Below, piece after piece: positions 22,734 through 34,525 of a stretch of 64,000 bases of DNA. Numbering within the stretch: position 1 is the stretch's first letter; each line of letters starts with the position of its first letter. A program made the translations under genes and the position numbers. Source of the DNA: Vicugna pacos (lineage: Eukaryota; Chordata; Mammalia; Artiodactyla; Camelidae); NCBI RefSeq assembly GCF_048564905.1, contig NC_133018.1, positions 3,658,001-3,722,000 on the forward strand, in the 5' to 3' direction. Below the pieces are notes generated by a model. It searched no databases and was not told the origin of the DNA. It worked only from the letters and a program-made list of their open reading frames with translations.

Positions 22734-23457
22734 AGCATTAACACTGCTGTCATATGACTGACAGTAATAGTCAGCCTCGGCCTCAGCCTGGGCCCCGCTG
22801 ATGGTCAGGGTGGCCATGTTCCCCAAGTTGGAGTGTGTGTACTGGTCTGGGATCCCAAGGACCGTTCGCTATCTCTGTAGATGACCAGCACAGGGGCCTG
22901 GCCTGGCTTCTGCTGGTACCAGTAAGCATATTTATTTCCAATGCTGTCCCTGCCCCAGGTGAGCTTGGCCATCTATCCCGGGTTCACCGACACTGAGGGT
23001 GACTGAGTCAGTTCATAGGAGGCCACAGAGCCTGCAGGAGAGAAAGGATCCCTGGGCTGAAGATGAAGGACCTTTTCCCAGGAGACCCGGGATCTGACCT
23101 GCATTGAGCCTCAGGGATTCCCTGGGCCCCCAGAGGCCCCGCCCATCAGTCTCACCCCCAGTGACCTACAGGCTTGGCTGGTGGATGGAGCCCCTGAACA
23201 AATGAGAAGCCTGCCCCCTTCCTCTGGCAGGTGCAGCCCCTCAGGTCTCACACAGCTCTGAGCACAGTGTGGGATGTCATCCCCTCCAGCCCCTCGTCCT
23301 GCAGCAGACCACCAGCCCCCTGCCCCCACTGGCAGCACCCTTCTGAGCCTAGTCAGAGCCAGGCTTGTCCCCAGCCCTAGGCACGTGTGGATGTGATCCT
23401 GGGGGCAGCACCTGTCCAGTTACTCAGCAGGCTGTGGAGGAGGGGCATCCAGGCCAT
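22734..23457 (-). pseudogene. IGLV3: Immunoglobulin lambda V pseudogene, IGLV3 subgroup
   Basis: Leader 23412-23457 reads MAWMPLLHSLLSNWTG and the V exon is 22734-23031, with a usable AG acceptor. The exon reads [18 protein letters not shown], then TAG (22975-22973) where Gln is expected. The first conserved Cys is Trp (LTWGRD). Framework 2 is intact ([20 protein letters not shown]). A 1-bp deletion after the SER codons shifts the frame through framework 3, though the ADYYC sequence remains recognisable. SYELTQ and YRDSER place it near human IGLV3-1/3-9. It pairs with the pseudogene at 34.5 kb in block C, but the lesions differ. Confidence 0.93.
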
Positions 23458-23553
23458 GGTGGAGGTGCCCCGATTCTGCTTCCTGAGGGCGAGGCTGGGC
23501 AGGTGTCCACCCAGGCCTCTCTTATCCCCTTGCTGGAGAGAGAGCTGCTGGGT

Positions 23554-23561
23554 ATGCAAAC
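23554..23561 (-). promoter_or_regulatory. Octamer-like element, one mismatch
   Basis: GTTTGCAT on the minus strand, 96 bp upstream of the leader ATG. The same single mismatch is found in the paralogue at 35352-35359, so it predates the B/C duplication. Confidence 0.75.
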
Positions 23562-26500
23562 CAGCCAGCACCCAGGGGGCGGCCTGAGGGGCTCTGTGAT
23601 TTCAGAGAAGGGCTTAGTCCCCAGGGACCCAGAGAGGGAATGGCGGGCCCTGAGACTGCACCCTCAGCCCAGGGGCTCCTCTTCTGCCTGCTGGTCCCAT
23701 AGTTTGGGGATGTGTCCAACCCACACTGTGCCCTGGCCTCCCTCCTGGATGGCATGGGCACTGAGAGCCCAGAGATGAATCTGTTCTATTTCAACTCATC
23801 TGTAGGTGACACTGTGAGGCTTAGACAGGTGCAGAGTCCCACCGCTGATCACAGCTCCTGGGCTCCAGAGAGGGAGTAAAATTCTTTCTTTGACAGAGTA
23901 CGTGGAGTTTTCCAGAGCTGTCGTGGTCTGGGTCTGCCCTTGGCTGTGAGCTGCTGGGGCAGGCTGCATGCTCTCCTCAGTGTCCCCATTTTGCATCCCG
24001 GGTAGGAAGAGGAGCTGAAAGAACTGTTTGCTCTGTAGGACAGTGCTGGTGGCTCAGGGTTTAACAGGTCTGCCAGGGAATGTTTATCACAATCAACATG
24101 CTTTCTGTTGCTGTGGAAAATATATGTCATAAACATAATTATGATGTGAGTCCAGAAGACTTTGTTGAGTGACCGCTGTGTGTCAGGTCCAGGGAATTGG
24201 GAAGTGGGGAAATCTGGAAATCTCTTGTCTGTGAGGGGTGAGTGGAAGGACAGGTTGGGGATGATGGGGCAGCTTCCAGGGAGCAAGAGCAGCTGTGTCT
24301 GGAGGACCGGGGCTCCGAGCGCAGGGGAAGGGGGGATGTGAGATCACAGGGTGGATGGGCATTCATGGACAGTGATGGCTTTTCAGCAGGGTGTACGTGG
24401 GCTGGAGGAAAGAGGCACCGCCTGCAAGAGCAGGACTGGGACACTCGGAGACAGAAAATATGTATTTGAGAGTGAAGGTGACGGTGTAGAAGGGCACCTG
24501 CCCTCCAGTGTGAGGTGGTGGTTACATACCCCCTGCATGTGGAACCCCTGATGCCCAGGACACGCCCACTGGAGGTGAATTTGCTGTGTGACTCTCTTGT
24601 CCCTGGTGGCTGCTCTGCACATTGCTGGAGGCTCAGGGCGTCCTCTGTCCTGATGCAGATTCAGAACCACTGCTCAGGTGTGTCTCCCACAGCAGGGATG
24701 GCGGGCCCCAGGGCACGATGTACATGTCTCTGCTTGGCCCCTGCCTACCTCAGACCGGCCATGACGGGCTCAGCCTCTCTATGAATATATGAGCAGCCTC
24801 ATTTGCAGGGGGAGACGGCCATACCCCAGAACAATCACTGCGCAGGTCTCTGGGGTCACGGGAAGTTAATGCGTCTGGCTCTGGGCTTGGCCCTGGGGGA
24901 CACATGACACAGGGACTGACTTTCGGTGGTGCTGGCCTTTGGTCCAAAGCGAAACAAGGGCAGAGGTAGCTACTGCTCCAGGGTCAGAAACAGGATGTCA
25001 CCCACCCACCTGACTTTCAGATCCACTTTCTTCTGGCAGATAGTCCTCCCTACAAGTCAGTATGGACAAGATGCAGCCCTGGCCTTCATGGTTCCATCTA
25101 GACGGTGGGGCAGCCTAGTGGAGGCTCTTGGATCTGGGGCAAAGGATAGAGTCCCCCCCCCCATCATTCTTCCATGTCTCATGTTCTCTGTTCACCTGAA
25201 AGCCAGATGATGGCTATTCTCAGGTCTCACTCTTCGAGGGCTGACCTTTGCCCAGTGCTGGCCCCTGATACGAGACTGTGTGTGACGGGATCCTTGGTTT
25301 GGCAGGAGACAAGTAGTTCTGTTTTGCCACCAATGTGGAGGTGGGTGTGGTCCACAAAGTCCCACGGGACCAATGGAGTAATTGGATCATGTTACAGAGA
25401 CCATTAGTGTCAGCCGATGGTCCTGGTGTCCCTGGAACTGAAAGACAGGGGCAGCCTAGCGGTTGTCATTCATCTGTGTCAACAGAGAGTCTCATGTGAG
25501 AAAGACTGTTGGAGATACTGAGCCCCAGTGGGAGCTGTATCGTGACTGTGAGCCCCTAAGACTCCTGGGACCAGAGCCACCTACGGGGACCAGGCAAGGC
25601 CTGACCAGCTGGGTCATGGGTGGGCATGCGCAGTAGCTCTCTGTCCTCAAGTAGAGGAGGTTGATATGAGGTCAGTACCCCCAGGTCCTGAAGCCCCCAG
25701 GGAGCTGCCTGGGGAAGTGGCATTAACACCCCTGAGCCCAAGTCTTGCTACAATGTCTTTATTCCAGCAACGCCCACCTCTGCCTCGTCGGGCGATGCCT
25801 ATGAAGAGTGTCGCAGAGGAAAACCCTTGGGGCTGGTTTGCAGAGGTTTGAGGATGTTATGAAGACACACCTTAGAGCTAGCCTTTGGGCTTTCCGCCTC
25901 CAACAGGGACACCCCTGAAGGACAGCAGTGGAGGACAATTCTCCTGGATTGATGAGTGACCAGTGGAGTAGGGTATCCTGTCCATTAGCCTGGACACAGA
26001 GGTAGCTGGAGGGGGCTGTGTGCTAATTTATGGGCTGAGACTCAGAGTTTCACTGGACCGTCAGAGACGTGGCAGGAATACACGGAAAAGACACAAGTAT
26101 GAACCGCCACAGAGGGAACCAGAGAGTCATTTATTTGTGTCCCATGAAAGTGCTTAGCAACGTGTGTCCTAAAAAAGAAGTGATGTTAATAACCAGGTGG
26201 ACACGAGGACCCACTCTGTGGATAGCAGTCCGCCTCCCTCTCCAACCATCGCCGGGTGGGCACTGTGACCCAGCTCCCCCATGGGAAGGGCAGGATCAGC
26301 CACAGGCTAGTCAGGATGGCTCCAGTGTCTTCAGCTGACCTGTCCACAGCCACTTCCGTCACCAGCCTGCCAATAGCACAGACCAGCACGGCTCCCGTGG
26401 GACACCCTTCTCTCGGGAATCCGCCAGGAACCTGGTGGTCGGTTGATGACATCAGACCTCTTCCAGCGTGGAGGGGGGAGCTGTGCTCTTACTGACAGAT

Positions 26501-27310
26501 CTTTGCTGCAGACTGGGAGTTGCCCTCTGTGACTGCAATCCTTCTGACCAAAGTGTTCAACCTGGACTCATAGATTTCTGTGTTTCCTCATGGGGCTTCT
26601 GACCATGAGCTCATTCCACATCAGAAGAGGGGCTGCCGTGGGCCCAGGCTCCTGGGCTTCACCAGTCCCACTACTTTCCCCAACATCCCGAGGCAGCTGC
26701 CTTAGTGATGGGCCAACAGCCGATGGAAGAGCCAGTTCCTCTGCCAGACAAGTGCCAACACATGTTGGGGCGGGCAATGCCTTCCAGGTGTGAGAAATGC
26801 TCTAAATCTGTGCACAATGTATGATGATTCTCCCATCACCAGGATTCACGGGGCCAGGATGCAAGGTGAGGGGGTGGGAGGGCTCCACCTATTATCATCC
26901 CTGGGGACCTGCTCAACACATTTACTCCCAGTCCCCTGACCTCCACCCTGCTGGCCTGGGGTCTTAGTTCTGTAGGGGAAATGCTTCCACCCAGAAACAC
27001 GACCATTATCCCATTTCACTGAGAGATCTGACTCCCTTGTGATGTAGGGTCCTCCTGCCTCCCTGGACGTCTCTCTGTCTGTCTCCACCCATGACCTCCA
27101 ACCCCCACTCATACCTTAGGGACAAAGACACCATGGAAGCCCCATGCTGCCAGGCAGAAATCCACCCCTGATCCACCGTGGGCAGAGCAGCCTGGAGGAT
27201 GGGGAGAGGGCAGCCAGGAAGTTCAGATCTGGGGGAACCGGGCCAGAACTGTCACTGCTTTGTCCACAGGCCTCCAGGGACTAGAGGAGAGGGTGACAGA
27301 GATGGAGGGT
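23562..27310. other. Gene-free spacer in block B
   Basis: No gene recognised. Paralogous to 35.4-39.1 kb throughout. Short open frames on both strands show no domain and are not shared intact by the paralogue. Confidence 0.6.
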
Positions 27311-27349
27311 GTTTTGGTTCCCACCTCCCCATCTGCCTGTGTCACTGTG
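27311..27349 (-). other. V-lambda RSS with weak nonamer
   Basis: Heptamer CACAGTG (27349-27343), 23-bp spacer, nonamer AACCAAAAC (27319-27311). The heptamer is perfect. The nonamer departs from ACAAAAACC at several positions, although it is A-rich in the centre. Confidence 0.8.
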
Positions 27350-27853
27350 AGCATTAGAAACACTGCTGTCTGCTGAGTGACAGTAATAGTCGGCCTCGTC
27401 CTCGGCCTGGGCCCCGCTGATGGTCAGGGTGGCTGTGCCCCCAGAGCTGGAGCCAGAGAACCGCTCAGGGATCCCTGAGGGCCTTCTGTCATCACCATAG
27501 ATGACCAGCACGGGGAATTGGCCTGGCTTCCGCTGGTACCAGTGAGCAGCATAGCTTTCTATGCTGCCTCCTTGGCAGGTGATCCTGGCCGTCTGTCCCA
27601 AGGACACGGACACCGCGGAGGGCTGAGTCAGTGCAGAAGAGGCCACGTAACCTGCAGGAGAGGAGAGGAGAGGAGAAGAGAGTGAGGGTGGGGACCAAGG
27701 TCTCATTCCCTGAGACCTCGCACTCTGCAGCATCCCCTGTGCTGAGCTGATGTTCAGGGCCAGGCTGATCCCTGGGTACCCTGGGGTCAGAACCCTGGGG
27801 GCAGCACTTGTACAGAGAGAGAGGAGGGGCAGCAAGTGGGATGTCCAGGCCAT
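27350..27853 (-). CDS. IGLV3: Immunoglobulin lambda variable segment, IGLV3 subgroup, open reading frame with weakened splice donor
   Basis: Leader 27808-27853 ([15 protein letters not shown]), intron 27652-27807, V exon 27350-27651 (302 bp). The V exon reads [16 protein letters not shown] with Cys in [10 protein letters not shown], Trp in [12 protein letters not shown] and Cys in ADYYC. CDR3 starts [10 protein letters not shown]. No stop interrupts the frame. The last base of the leader exon is A, not the usual G, so the donor is CAA|GTGCTG and the codon across the joint becomes Ser rather than Gly. GT is kept, so splicing may be reduced rather than lost. QRKPGQFP has Arg and Phe where Gln and Ala are usual. 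It pairs with the IGLV3 at 39.1 kb. Probably functional, but less certain than the gene at 9.5 kb. Confidence 0.88.
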
Positions 27854-27939
27854 GGGGGAGGCGCCTTGATCTCTGCCTCTGATCCCATAGCTGGGGGTGG
27901 GATCTCCGGGACTCTCTTATCCTCAGAAGGGATATCCTC

Positions 27940-27947
27940 ATGCAAAT
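27940..27947 (-). promoter_or_regulatory. Octamer of the IGLV3 gene at 27.4 kb
   Basis: Perfect ATTTGCAT on the minus strand, 86 bp upstream of the leader ATG, with a TATA-like GATAAGAG between them. Confidence 0.9.
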
Positions 27948-28319
27948 CTATTTCCTGGCTCTGTGGCCTTGGTGACCAGGTCCCTGCTGAGCAGAGAGCA
28001 GCTGGGCTCAATGGAGGATTTCAGTGGGGGCCCCACTCCCAGTCCAGAGCCCAGGTCGGAGAAGTGTCTGTGGTGCTGAGTGAGGAATGGGTGCCCCCTG
28101 CCCTCAGTGAGTGCACTCCCAGCTCAGTCTGGGCCTGGGCTTCCCCTCTGGGCCTGGGTGACACCAGCATCCTGTCTAGTGCTGCGGGCATCGCCGCGGG
28201 GCCTAGGCAGTGCTGGAAGCAACTGCTGCGGGGACAGCGGTCAACACGCTGCTGTGAGACGCCAGAATTTCATCATCAGACACAGTGACATTGCTCAGGT
28301 ACCTTTCAGGAAGTCTTTT

Positions 28320-29560
28320 CTTAACATATGTCAATTTATTTTAGAAGAAAAACGTAGGTGAATTATTTGGCTCTGGGGTTGAGCAAGAATTGTTTGGTGA
28401 TGCCAAATACATGATTCGAAAAAGAAAGATTAAATCATTGAACCCCATCAGTATCAACATCTTTTGTTTGCAAACTCTCTAAGGGGGATAAAAAAAAGCT
28501 GAAGTAACAGACTGAACGAAAACCTTGCAAAACACAGACCCAGTGAATGACTAGTGAAGGGATTATATAAACATGGTGCAGTCTAACCAGTAAAAAGAAA
28601 AAAATGACAAGAAGATTTCACTTAGAGAATGGCCAGTGGACTAGAAGAAACAGTTTGTGGAAGAGGACAGAGAGGTGATAATGAGCTTGTGAACAGCCCT
28701 CCCTTATCAGCAAGGAGGGAAATGCAGATGACACCACAGTGAGGTACCACCTCTCACCTATCAGAGGGGCTACAATAAAAATCCAGACTTCCCCACATGC
28801 TGGCAAAGATGTGGAGAACTCAGTGGCACATGCGTGACTAAGAGAAGTGTGAGGTGGTGCAGAATGTCTGAAAAAGAATTGGCACCTTCTTAAAAAATTT
28901 ACCTAGAGGTCACCATACACCCCAGCCATGCACACCTGAGCATATATTTCAGAGAAGTGAGAACGTAAGGTCACAGGGAAACTAGACACAACCGTCCACA
29001 GATCCCAAGTGCGGACCAGCCCATGCTGAGAGCAGTGCCGACATCCTTCAGTGGGTGACTGACTGGGTCCGAGACTTTTGGACCGGAATCGTGGACCAGT
29101 ACTCAGCCATGAAAAGGACCGGATGCTGAGCGCACAGGGCAGTTTGCCTGCATCTACAGGGGATTATGCAGAGTGAGCAACGCCAATCCCAGGGCGACGT
29201 GCTATGTGATTGTATGTTTTTCCTTCTATCCATCATTTCTAATGGTTTTCTTTTCCCTCGGTGGTTTCATCCCTTACCTATGGTTCTACGTGAAGAATCT
29301 GCAGAAAGTTTGGAAATGGAGACCAATGAATGATGTCAGGGGTTACAGAGGGTCCCGGTGCAGAAGGGAGACCTCCGATCGTCATAAGGAGGCCCCTTCA
29401 GCCTGCCTGTGGGGGAGGGCAGGGGCTGTGCCCGGGTTAGAGCCGGAGGCTCTGTGGGCTGGGAGGCTGCTCTGGCCGTGCAGGGCCGTTTCCACGGGTC
29501 TTGCTGTAAAATTGAATCTGCCCGCGTCTGCCTTTTAATTGTGGGGTTTCCCCCACTTAC
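28320..29560 (+). mobile_element. Old LINE-1 remnant, 3' ORF2 to 3' UTR
   Basis: L1-like order on the plus strand: 'gaatggccagtggactag' near 28625, 'aaatgcagatgacaccaca' near 28721, 'gcaaagatgtggagaactca' near 28803 and 'ggggattatgcagagtgag' near 29158. It is paralogous to 40080-41320 and related to the remnants upstream of the genes at 9.5 and 42.3 kb. Confidence 0.65.
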
Positions 29561-30469
29561 CATCGATGGGATTCGTAATACATGTCTGTGAAGGTGACCC
29601 ATCTTGCTACTTCTTTACATTTTGTCCCATGTCTTCCTCATTGCTACTTTGCTTTTTCTCTATTCTTCATTAACTGAATATTTTTTATAAATTAATGTTC
29701 TCTTCTTTTATGGTTGATTGGCTGAAATTGTTGTTGAAATTAGTGCTATTTGAAGGTCGGCTGCGGGGTCCACAGTACAGGCCGATCTTGCCCGGACAGC
29801 ACACCGCTTCTCACACAGGGCACCGATGTCACCACGTGTCCCTCTGCGTCTCAGAACTTTGAGCTACACGAGCGTGTGTTTGCCTTAATATTTACAGATA
29901 TTTCCAGTGAGTAGTTTTCAGAGTGGACACAGCTCCTTCTCTTGCTGTTGTGTTGTTTTGTTTTTGCTTTTTCATTCTAAAGAGACAACTGCAGTGTCTG
30001 CTCTCCCGTCTGGTGGTCCCGAAGGAGGGAGGCCCTCAACCAACTGTGCTCCTTCCTCTGGGGAGAACGTGTGCTTTCTCTCCACCTGCTTTTATGAGCT
30101 TCTCCTCGACACCGGTTCTAAGAACTCAATGTCGGTGTGTTTTGGTGTTGTTTCATTAGTGTTTCTTGTGCTTGGAGTTTGTGGAGCTTCTTGGATCTGC
30201 GGGTTCCTCGTTTCCATTGAAATTAGAAACTTTTCAACCAGTGTGTCTTCAAAAGTTTTTTATTTGCACCTCCTCCACCTCTTTTCTGCCCCAAAGACTG
30301 CAGTATGTCCCTAGTCTGTAGTGAACCTAGGCAGTCATTCCTCTACCTTCATGAACAAATGGAGGAGGAGGATAACCATTGCTTGAGCATCCTTCCTGCC
30401 ACATTTTATCATCTGTGCAGTTTCATGACCAGATGAGAATTGTTTCTTGGCTGACACAGATGGGGAGAG

Positions 30470-30508
30470 GGTTTGTGTCTCACTTCCCCATCTGCCTGTG
30501 TCACTGTG
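30470..30508 (-). other. V-lambda RSS, 23-bp spacer
   Basis: Heptamer CACAGTG (30508-30502), 23-bp spacer and nonamer ACACAAACC (30478-30470). Looks fully usable. Confidence 0.95.
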
Positions 30509-30993
30509 AGCATTATCACTACTGTCTGCTGAGTGACAGTAATAGTCGGCCTCGTCCTCGGCCTGGGCCCCGCTGATGGTCAGGGTGGCTGTCTTCCCTG
30601 AGCTGGAGCCAGAGAACCGCTCAGGGATCCCTGAGGGTCTTTCACTATCTTTGTAAATGACCAGCACAGGGGCCTGGCCTGGCTTCTGCTGGTACCACCG
30701 AGTATATCTTTTGTCCAGTAGGTCTCCAGAGCAGGTGATGCTGGCTGTCTGTTGCAAGTCCACGGACACTGAAGCCTGCTGGGTCAGCTCATAGGAGGTC
30801 ACGGAGCCTGTGAGAGACGAGAGAAGAGGGGGCTTGAGGATGAAGGGCTCCTTGCCCTCCTGCCCTGAGGCTGTGCTAGGGCTGAGCTCCTGGTGTGGGA
30901 CAGACCAAGCTGAGAATCCATTGAGGGCAGAGCCCTGGGGGCAGCACCTGTGCAGAGAGAGAGGAGGGGCAGCAGGATGTGGGTCCAGGCCAT
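30509..30993 (-). CDS. IGLV3: Immunoglobulin lambda variable segment, IGLV3 subgroup (IGLV3-25-like), apparently functional
   Basis: Leader 30948-30993 ([16 protein letters not shown]), intron 30808-30947 with GT-AG ends, V exon 30509-30807 (299 bp). The mature chain starts [18 protein letters not shown]. First Cys is in [10 protein letters not shown], Trp in [12 protein letters not shown] and second Cys in ADYYC; CDR3 starts HSADSSDNA. The frame is open to the [21 protein letters not shown] and the SADSS CDR3 resemble human IGLV3-25. DLQQT in framework 1 is unusual, since most members read LGQT. Its 5' flank is nearly the same as that of the split pseudogene at 18.5 kb, but intron and V exon are of a different lineage. 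Confidence 0.95.
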
Positions 30994-31096
30994 GGTGGAG
31001 GCACCCTGAGCTCTGCTCTGAGACCACTCAGCAGGGCAGCGCTCCTCAAGTTCCCTCTTATTCCCTCAGAGCTTTGGGGCAGGAGGGTTTGTGTTT

Positions 31097-31104
31097 ATGC
31101 AAAT
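31097..31104 (-). promoter_or_regulatory. Octamer of the IGLV3 gene at 30.5 kb
   Basis: Perfect ATTTGCAT on the minus strand, 103 bp upstream of the leader ATG, with a TATA-like GAATAAGAG downstream. Confidence 0.9.
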
Positions 31105-31551
31105 TTACCCCCTCCCTGGGGCTCCTCACTGAGAGGGGAGTCACCAGTCCTTCAGCCAGGACAGCTTGCTCAGCCTCCTCCCTGGCTCTCATGTTTGAAA
31201 ATCAGACCCGGCCTCCAGGGGCCATGGTCACAATGCCCTTCCTGTGTCTGACCACATGACCACTGTCCCAACCATTCTGGCCTGTGGACTCTGCTGGGAA
31301 GCTCAGTGGGTTTGTGAGCCTGGCAGGATCCTGTTGGGAGGGGAGGCACGCAGTGCCCTGTTCTCCGGTGTCTTGGGTTCACTGTGCATGTGAACCTCCC
31401 ATGTGCTCCCTGTTTCTTCAGGGGATGGGGTGGTCAGGCCCAACTTCCTGCCAGGCCTGACTCTCAGACCCCAGTGGACCCCCAGGGCTGATTATCCTAA
31501 GGCTCCACCTGGGCCATCCCAGCCTCAGTTGTGGTGCTCCTGCTGCCTCTG

Positions 31552-31565
31552 CTGCCCCCTGCTGG
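31552..31565 (-). promoter_or_regulatory. CTCF-like motif
   Basis: Minus strand CCAGCAGGGGGCAG, a full match to CCASYAGRKGGCRS, preserved from block B while nearby bases changed. About 560 bp upstream of the leader of the IGLV3 at 30.5 kb. No binding evidence. Confidence 0.6.
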
Positions 31566-31969
31566 TGGATGAGAGCCAGACCAGGATCTTCTCTCCTGCA
31601 GGTCACCTCAAAGGTATGTCACCTGAGTAGGTGTGGAGCAGGGATTCCAGCCCTGCCTCTGGGCCAGCTGTGACCCCGGCCCTGCCCAGGCCAGCACAGA
31701 GAGGTCACCTACGGGGTGCAGGTGCAGTTCCCATAACCTTATCTTGGGGGTGGAAGTGCTCTTCCCAACCCTTTGATTTTATTAGTAGAGTGGAGGGTGT
31801 GAGATGAACAGCAGCTTGTCTATAAAGTGTCAGTGTCCATAGCAACGTGTATAGTACCCTGGAGACCCAGATTTCCTTGTGTTTAGGAATCAAAATAGAT
31901 ACTATCCCCACCTGAGGAGGGCAGTTGTGTGATGCTGTTTCTTGTATTTGAGTTCACTTGTGCACTGAT

Positions 31970-32090
31970 GTCATCCTCATCACCAGCCTCAACACTATCC
32001 TTGTCACCATCACCATCAACATTCTCATCACCATCCTCATCACCATCCTCATCACCATCACCATCACCATCACCATCATCATCTCTCTCC
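31970..32090. repeat. (TCATCACCA)-type simple repeat, expanded
   Basis: Imperfect CATCAC/CATCCT/CATCAA units over about 120 bp, longer than the paralogue at 20230-20282. Confidence 0.92.
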
Positions 32091-34486
32091 CTGTGGTTTC
32101 CATGTCATCTCCCCCCTCTCACAGCTCTTGGGGAGTGAATGTCTAGCTCAGCGTCATCTGCCTTTTTGAGGAGACAGGGAATCTCTGGCTTATTCCACTG
32201 GGAATCCACCTGGAAATCATACCGAAGGCTGAAGCCCTTTCTAGGATTCCTGCAGAAGGAGGACAGGGAACTCCAGGACCTCATGAGTCGCTGAGATCCT
32301 TGCCAATTCTCTCTTTGTTTTAATGCATTCTGGGGACTTTTTTATATTTTAATTTGGAAATAAAGCTTAACAGCTGGTTAAGCAGAGGCCCAGAGAGAGG
32401 AAGTCCCCAGATTAATAGAGAAAAGTGAGGTGAGCCCAGGATGGGGGCCAGGAGTCAGACCCTGGTCCTTTGGGACAGTAATTGACCAGGGTGCGGGAGC
32501 CGTGAGGGCCACGCTGTGTGGCAGGCCTGGGTCTCCAGGGCTCACTGCTGTCCCCACCGCATCCTGGCTGGGGAGGTCAGCGGGGCTGTGTCCCAGGGTA
32601 GAGCTGAGAATCTGTGGGGATGGGAGGCTGGTTTGGCCATGCAGGGGCCTGGCCTGGGTCCTTCTGTCTCTGCTGGGCAGGATTGCTTGGTCCTCACTGT
32701 TAAGTGGGTGGGAGTGACGGGTGTCTCATGGTCGATGTAACGGGGACAAATGAGTCTTCAGTTGTCTATAAAGCCTGCGGGGTTACCAAATGCACATTAA
32801 GACTGGCTTTTTAAAAATTTACCTTTCTGTCATCTTAATTATATTTCTGATTTCATAACATGACTCTAATTACTGTCTACAGTTTTTTTCATGCAATTGT
32901 GAAGGGCCCCCAAGAGCATTTCTTACAATACAGAGACGTTGTCCGACCGCGCACAGCGAGCACACTCCTCTCTGTGGACCTTTTGCAGGAGCTCTACTGC
33001 CTGGAGTTGCAAGGATGAAGCTGGACCAGAGAGAACTGCTGACCACGTGTGAGGGGGGAGCCTGAGGGTCTCATTCACTATCACAGGTAATTAGCTGTGA
33101 CAGAACGACTGGGTTTCTGGGGACATATGGCAGCTGTGAACTGGACACATAAATGTTAGTTCTGAATTACGGAGAAGATGGAGAGAGATAGAGTCTGTAT
33201 GGGGCACCAGTAACCCCCCAAGTTTTGTCCAGGGAGAGGGTGAATGGAGATCACTGCCCAGTCCTTTCTTCTGTTTTGTTGGTCAAAGGACTTCAACACT
33301 GTTTCCTGTACTTTATTTTCAGACTAAGCCATTTAAATAAAAACAGTGAAATATCCATGCATGCAATGTACCACTAACCACCATGATTGTTCACTACGTG
33401 TGTCCACTCGGCTGGGCAAGTACGTCCCACTGGTACTCATTTCAGTTGGTGTTGGGGGTGTTCATGAGAGCATTAGCTTTTGGACCTGGGGGCTCAGAGA
33501 AGCAGGTGGCACTTCCCACGTGGGTGGGCTTCATCCCATCCCTGGGGGCCTGGCAAGAGCAAAGGGCAGAAGAGGCAGGACCCCCTTATCCCTGGGGGGG
33601 GGTGCTGGGACATTGCCCTTCTGCCCTGGACGAGAGGCACGTCAGCCTTCCTGGATCTCAGGCCTTCAGGCAGAATCACACACGGGCTCTCGGGGGTTGA
33701 CCTGTGGACGGTGCTTCTAGGGACTTCTCAGCCTCCATAACGTTGTCAGCCAATTTCTCCTAATCCATCTCTGTACCCTATTGGCTGTCTCTGGAGAAGC
33801 CTGCATAATAGGATCATTTTTGACTTATACTCAGTGGCACTAAAACACATTCACAGCGTTACGCAGCCGTCACCATCCATATGTGGAGCTTTCTCTCCCT
33901 AAACAGAAAGTCCATACCCATCAGACGGTAGTTTTGGGGACTCTGGACCAGGGTCCAACCGGAGGACCGTGTGTCCAGGAGAACATCCGCAGGAGGAGCC
34001 CAGGTGGGGACCATACTGTCTCTGTAGTTTCCGCCACATTTCAGGGGAGGAGGGCCCTGGGGTCGGGGGCCGGGGCTCAGCCCTCTCCAGGCCTCAGGAA
34101 ATCCCCAGGAGGAGTGGACTCTTCATCCCGGAAACCACAGGACCTCACCCCAGGCCCCATTCAGCGGGTTCCCCCTGGAGGAGGGGGATTCCCCCAGAAC
34201 TCTGCCATATCTCACAGCCCCCCTGTCCTGCAGACACGTGATGGCATCTGGGGCTACTGTCATATATCGTGACTCCTAACCCTTTCCTTTTCTCTCCAGA
34301 CCTGACCTCAGACTTCAAAGCCCAAAACAGCTACCTTCTCCCTTTTCATCAGAACAAGCCGAGGCCCTGAACAACAGAGTCTCCAGTACTGGGTGAGCAG
34401 GGCCAGGACCCGAGATGATGCCGAGACCTCAGCCCTACATCCCACTAATCAGAGGGGACTAGGGTGAGTGCCAAGCCAGGCTCGGA

Positions 34487-34525
34487 GGTTTGTGTCCCAC
34501 TTCCCCATCTGCCTGTGTCACTGTG
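34487..34525 (-). other. V-lambda RSS of IGLV3 pseudogene, 23-bp spacer
   Basis: Heptamer CACAGTG (34525-34519), 23-bp spacer and nonamer ACACAAACC (34495-34487). Intact although the gene is not. Confidence 0.92.

Larger units (their letters stand above)
18484..30480. repeat. Tandem block B (three V-lambda genes); partner 30502-42240
   Basis: Flanks, simple repeats, CTCF-like sites, V genes and an old L1 remnant follow the same order in the next block with a spacing of about 11.75-11.8 kb. Paired genes are 18.5/30.5, 22.7/34.5 and 27.4/39.1 kb. The block ends share the same 3'-flank sequence near 30310-30440 and 42086-42200, marking the recombination joint. Divergence is clearly greater than in the 60-kb duplication. 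Confidence 0.9.
31105..34486. other. Gene-free spacer in block C
   Basis: No gene recognised. Paralogous to 19.4-22.7 kb, with the same order of CTCF-like site, X-box-like motif (31835-31846), TCA repeat and L1-like relic (about 33760-33940). Confidence 0.6.

Noticed and set aside
31929-32146. Ser/Pro-rich and Ile/Thr-rich repeats in open frames
   Set aside because: Products of the TCATCACCA-type simple repeat, not a protein repeat.
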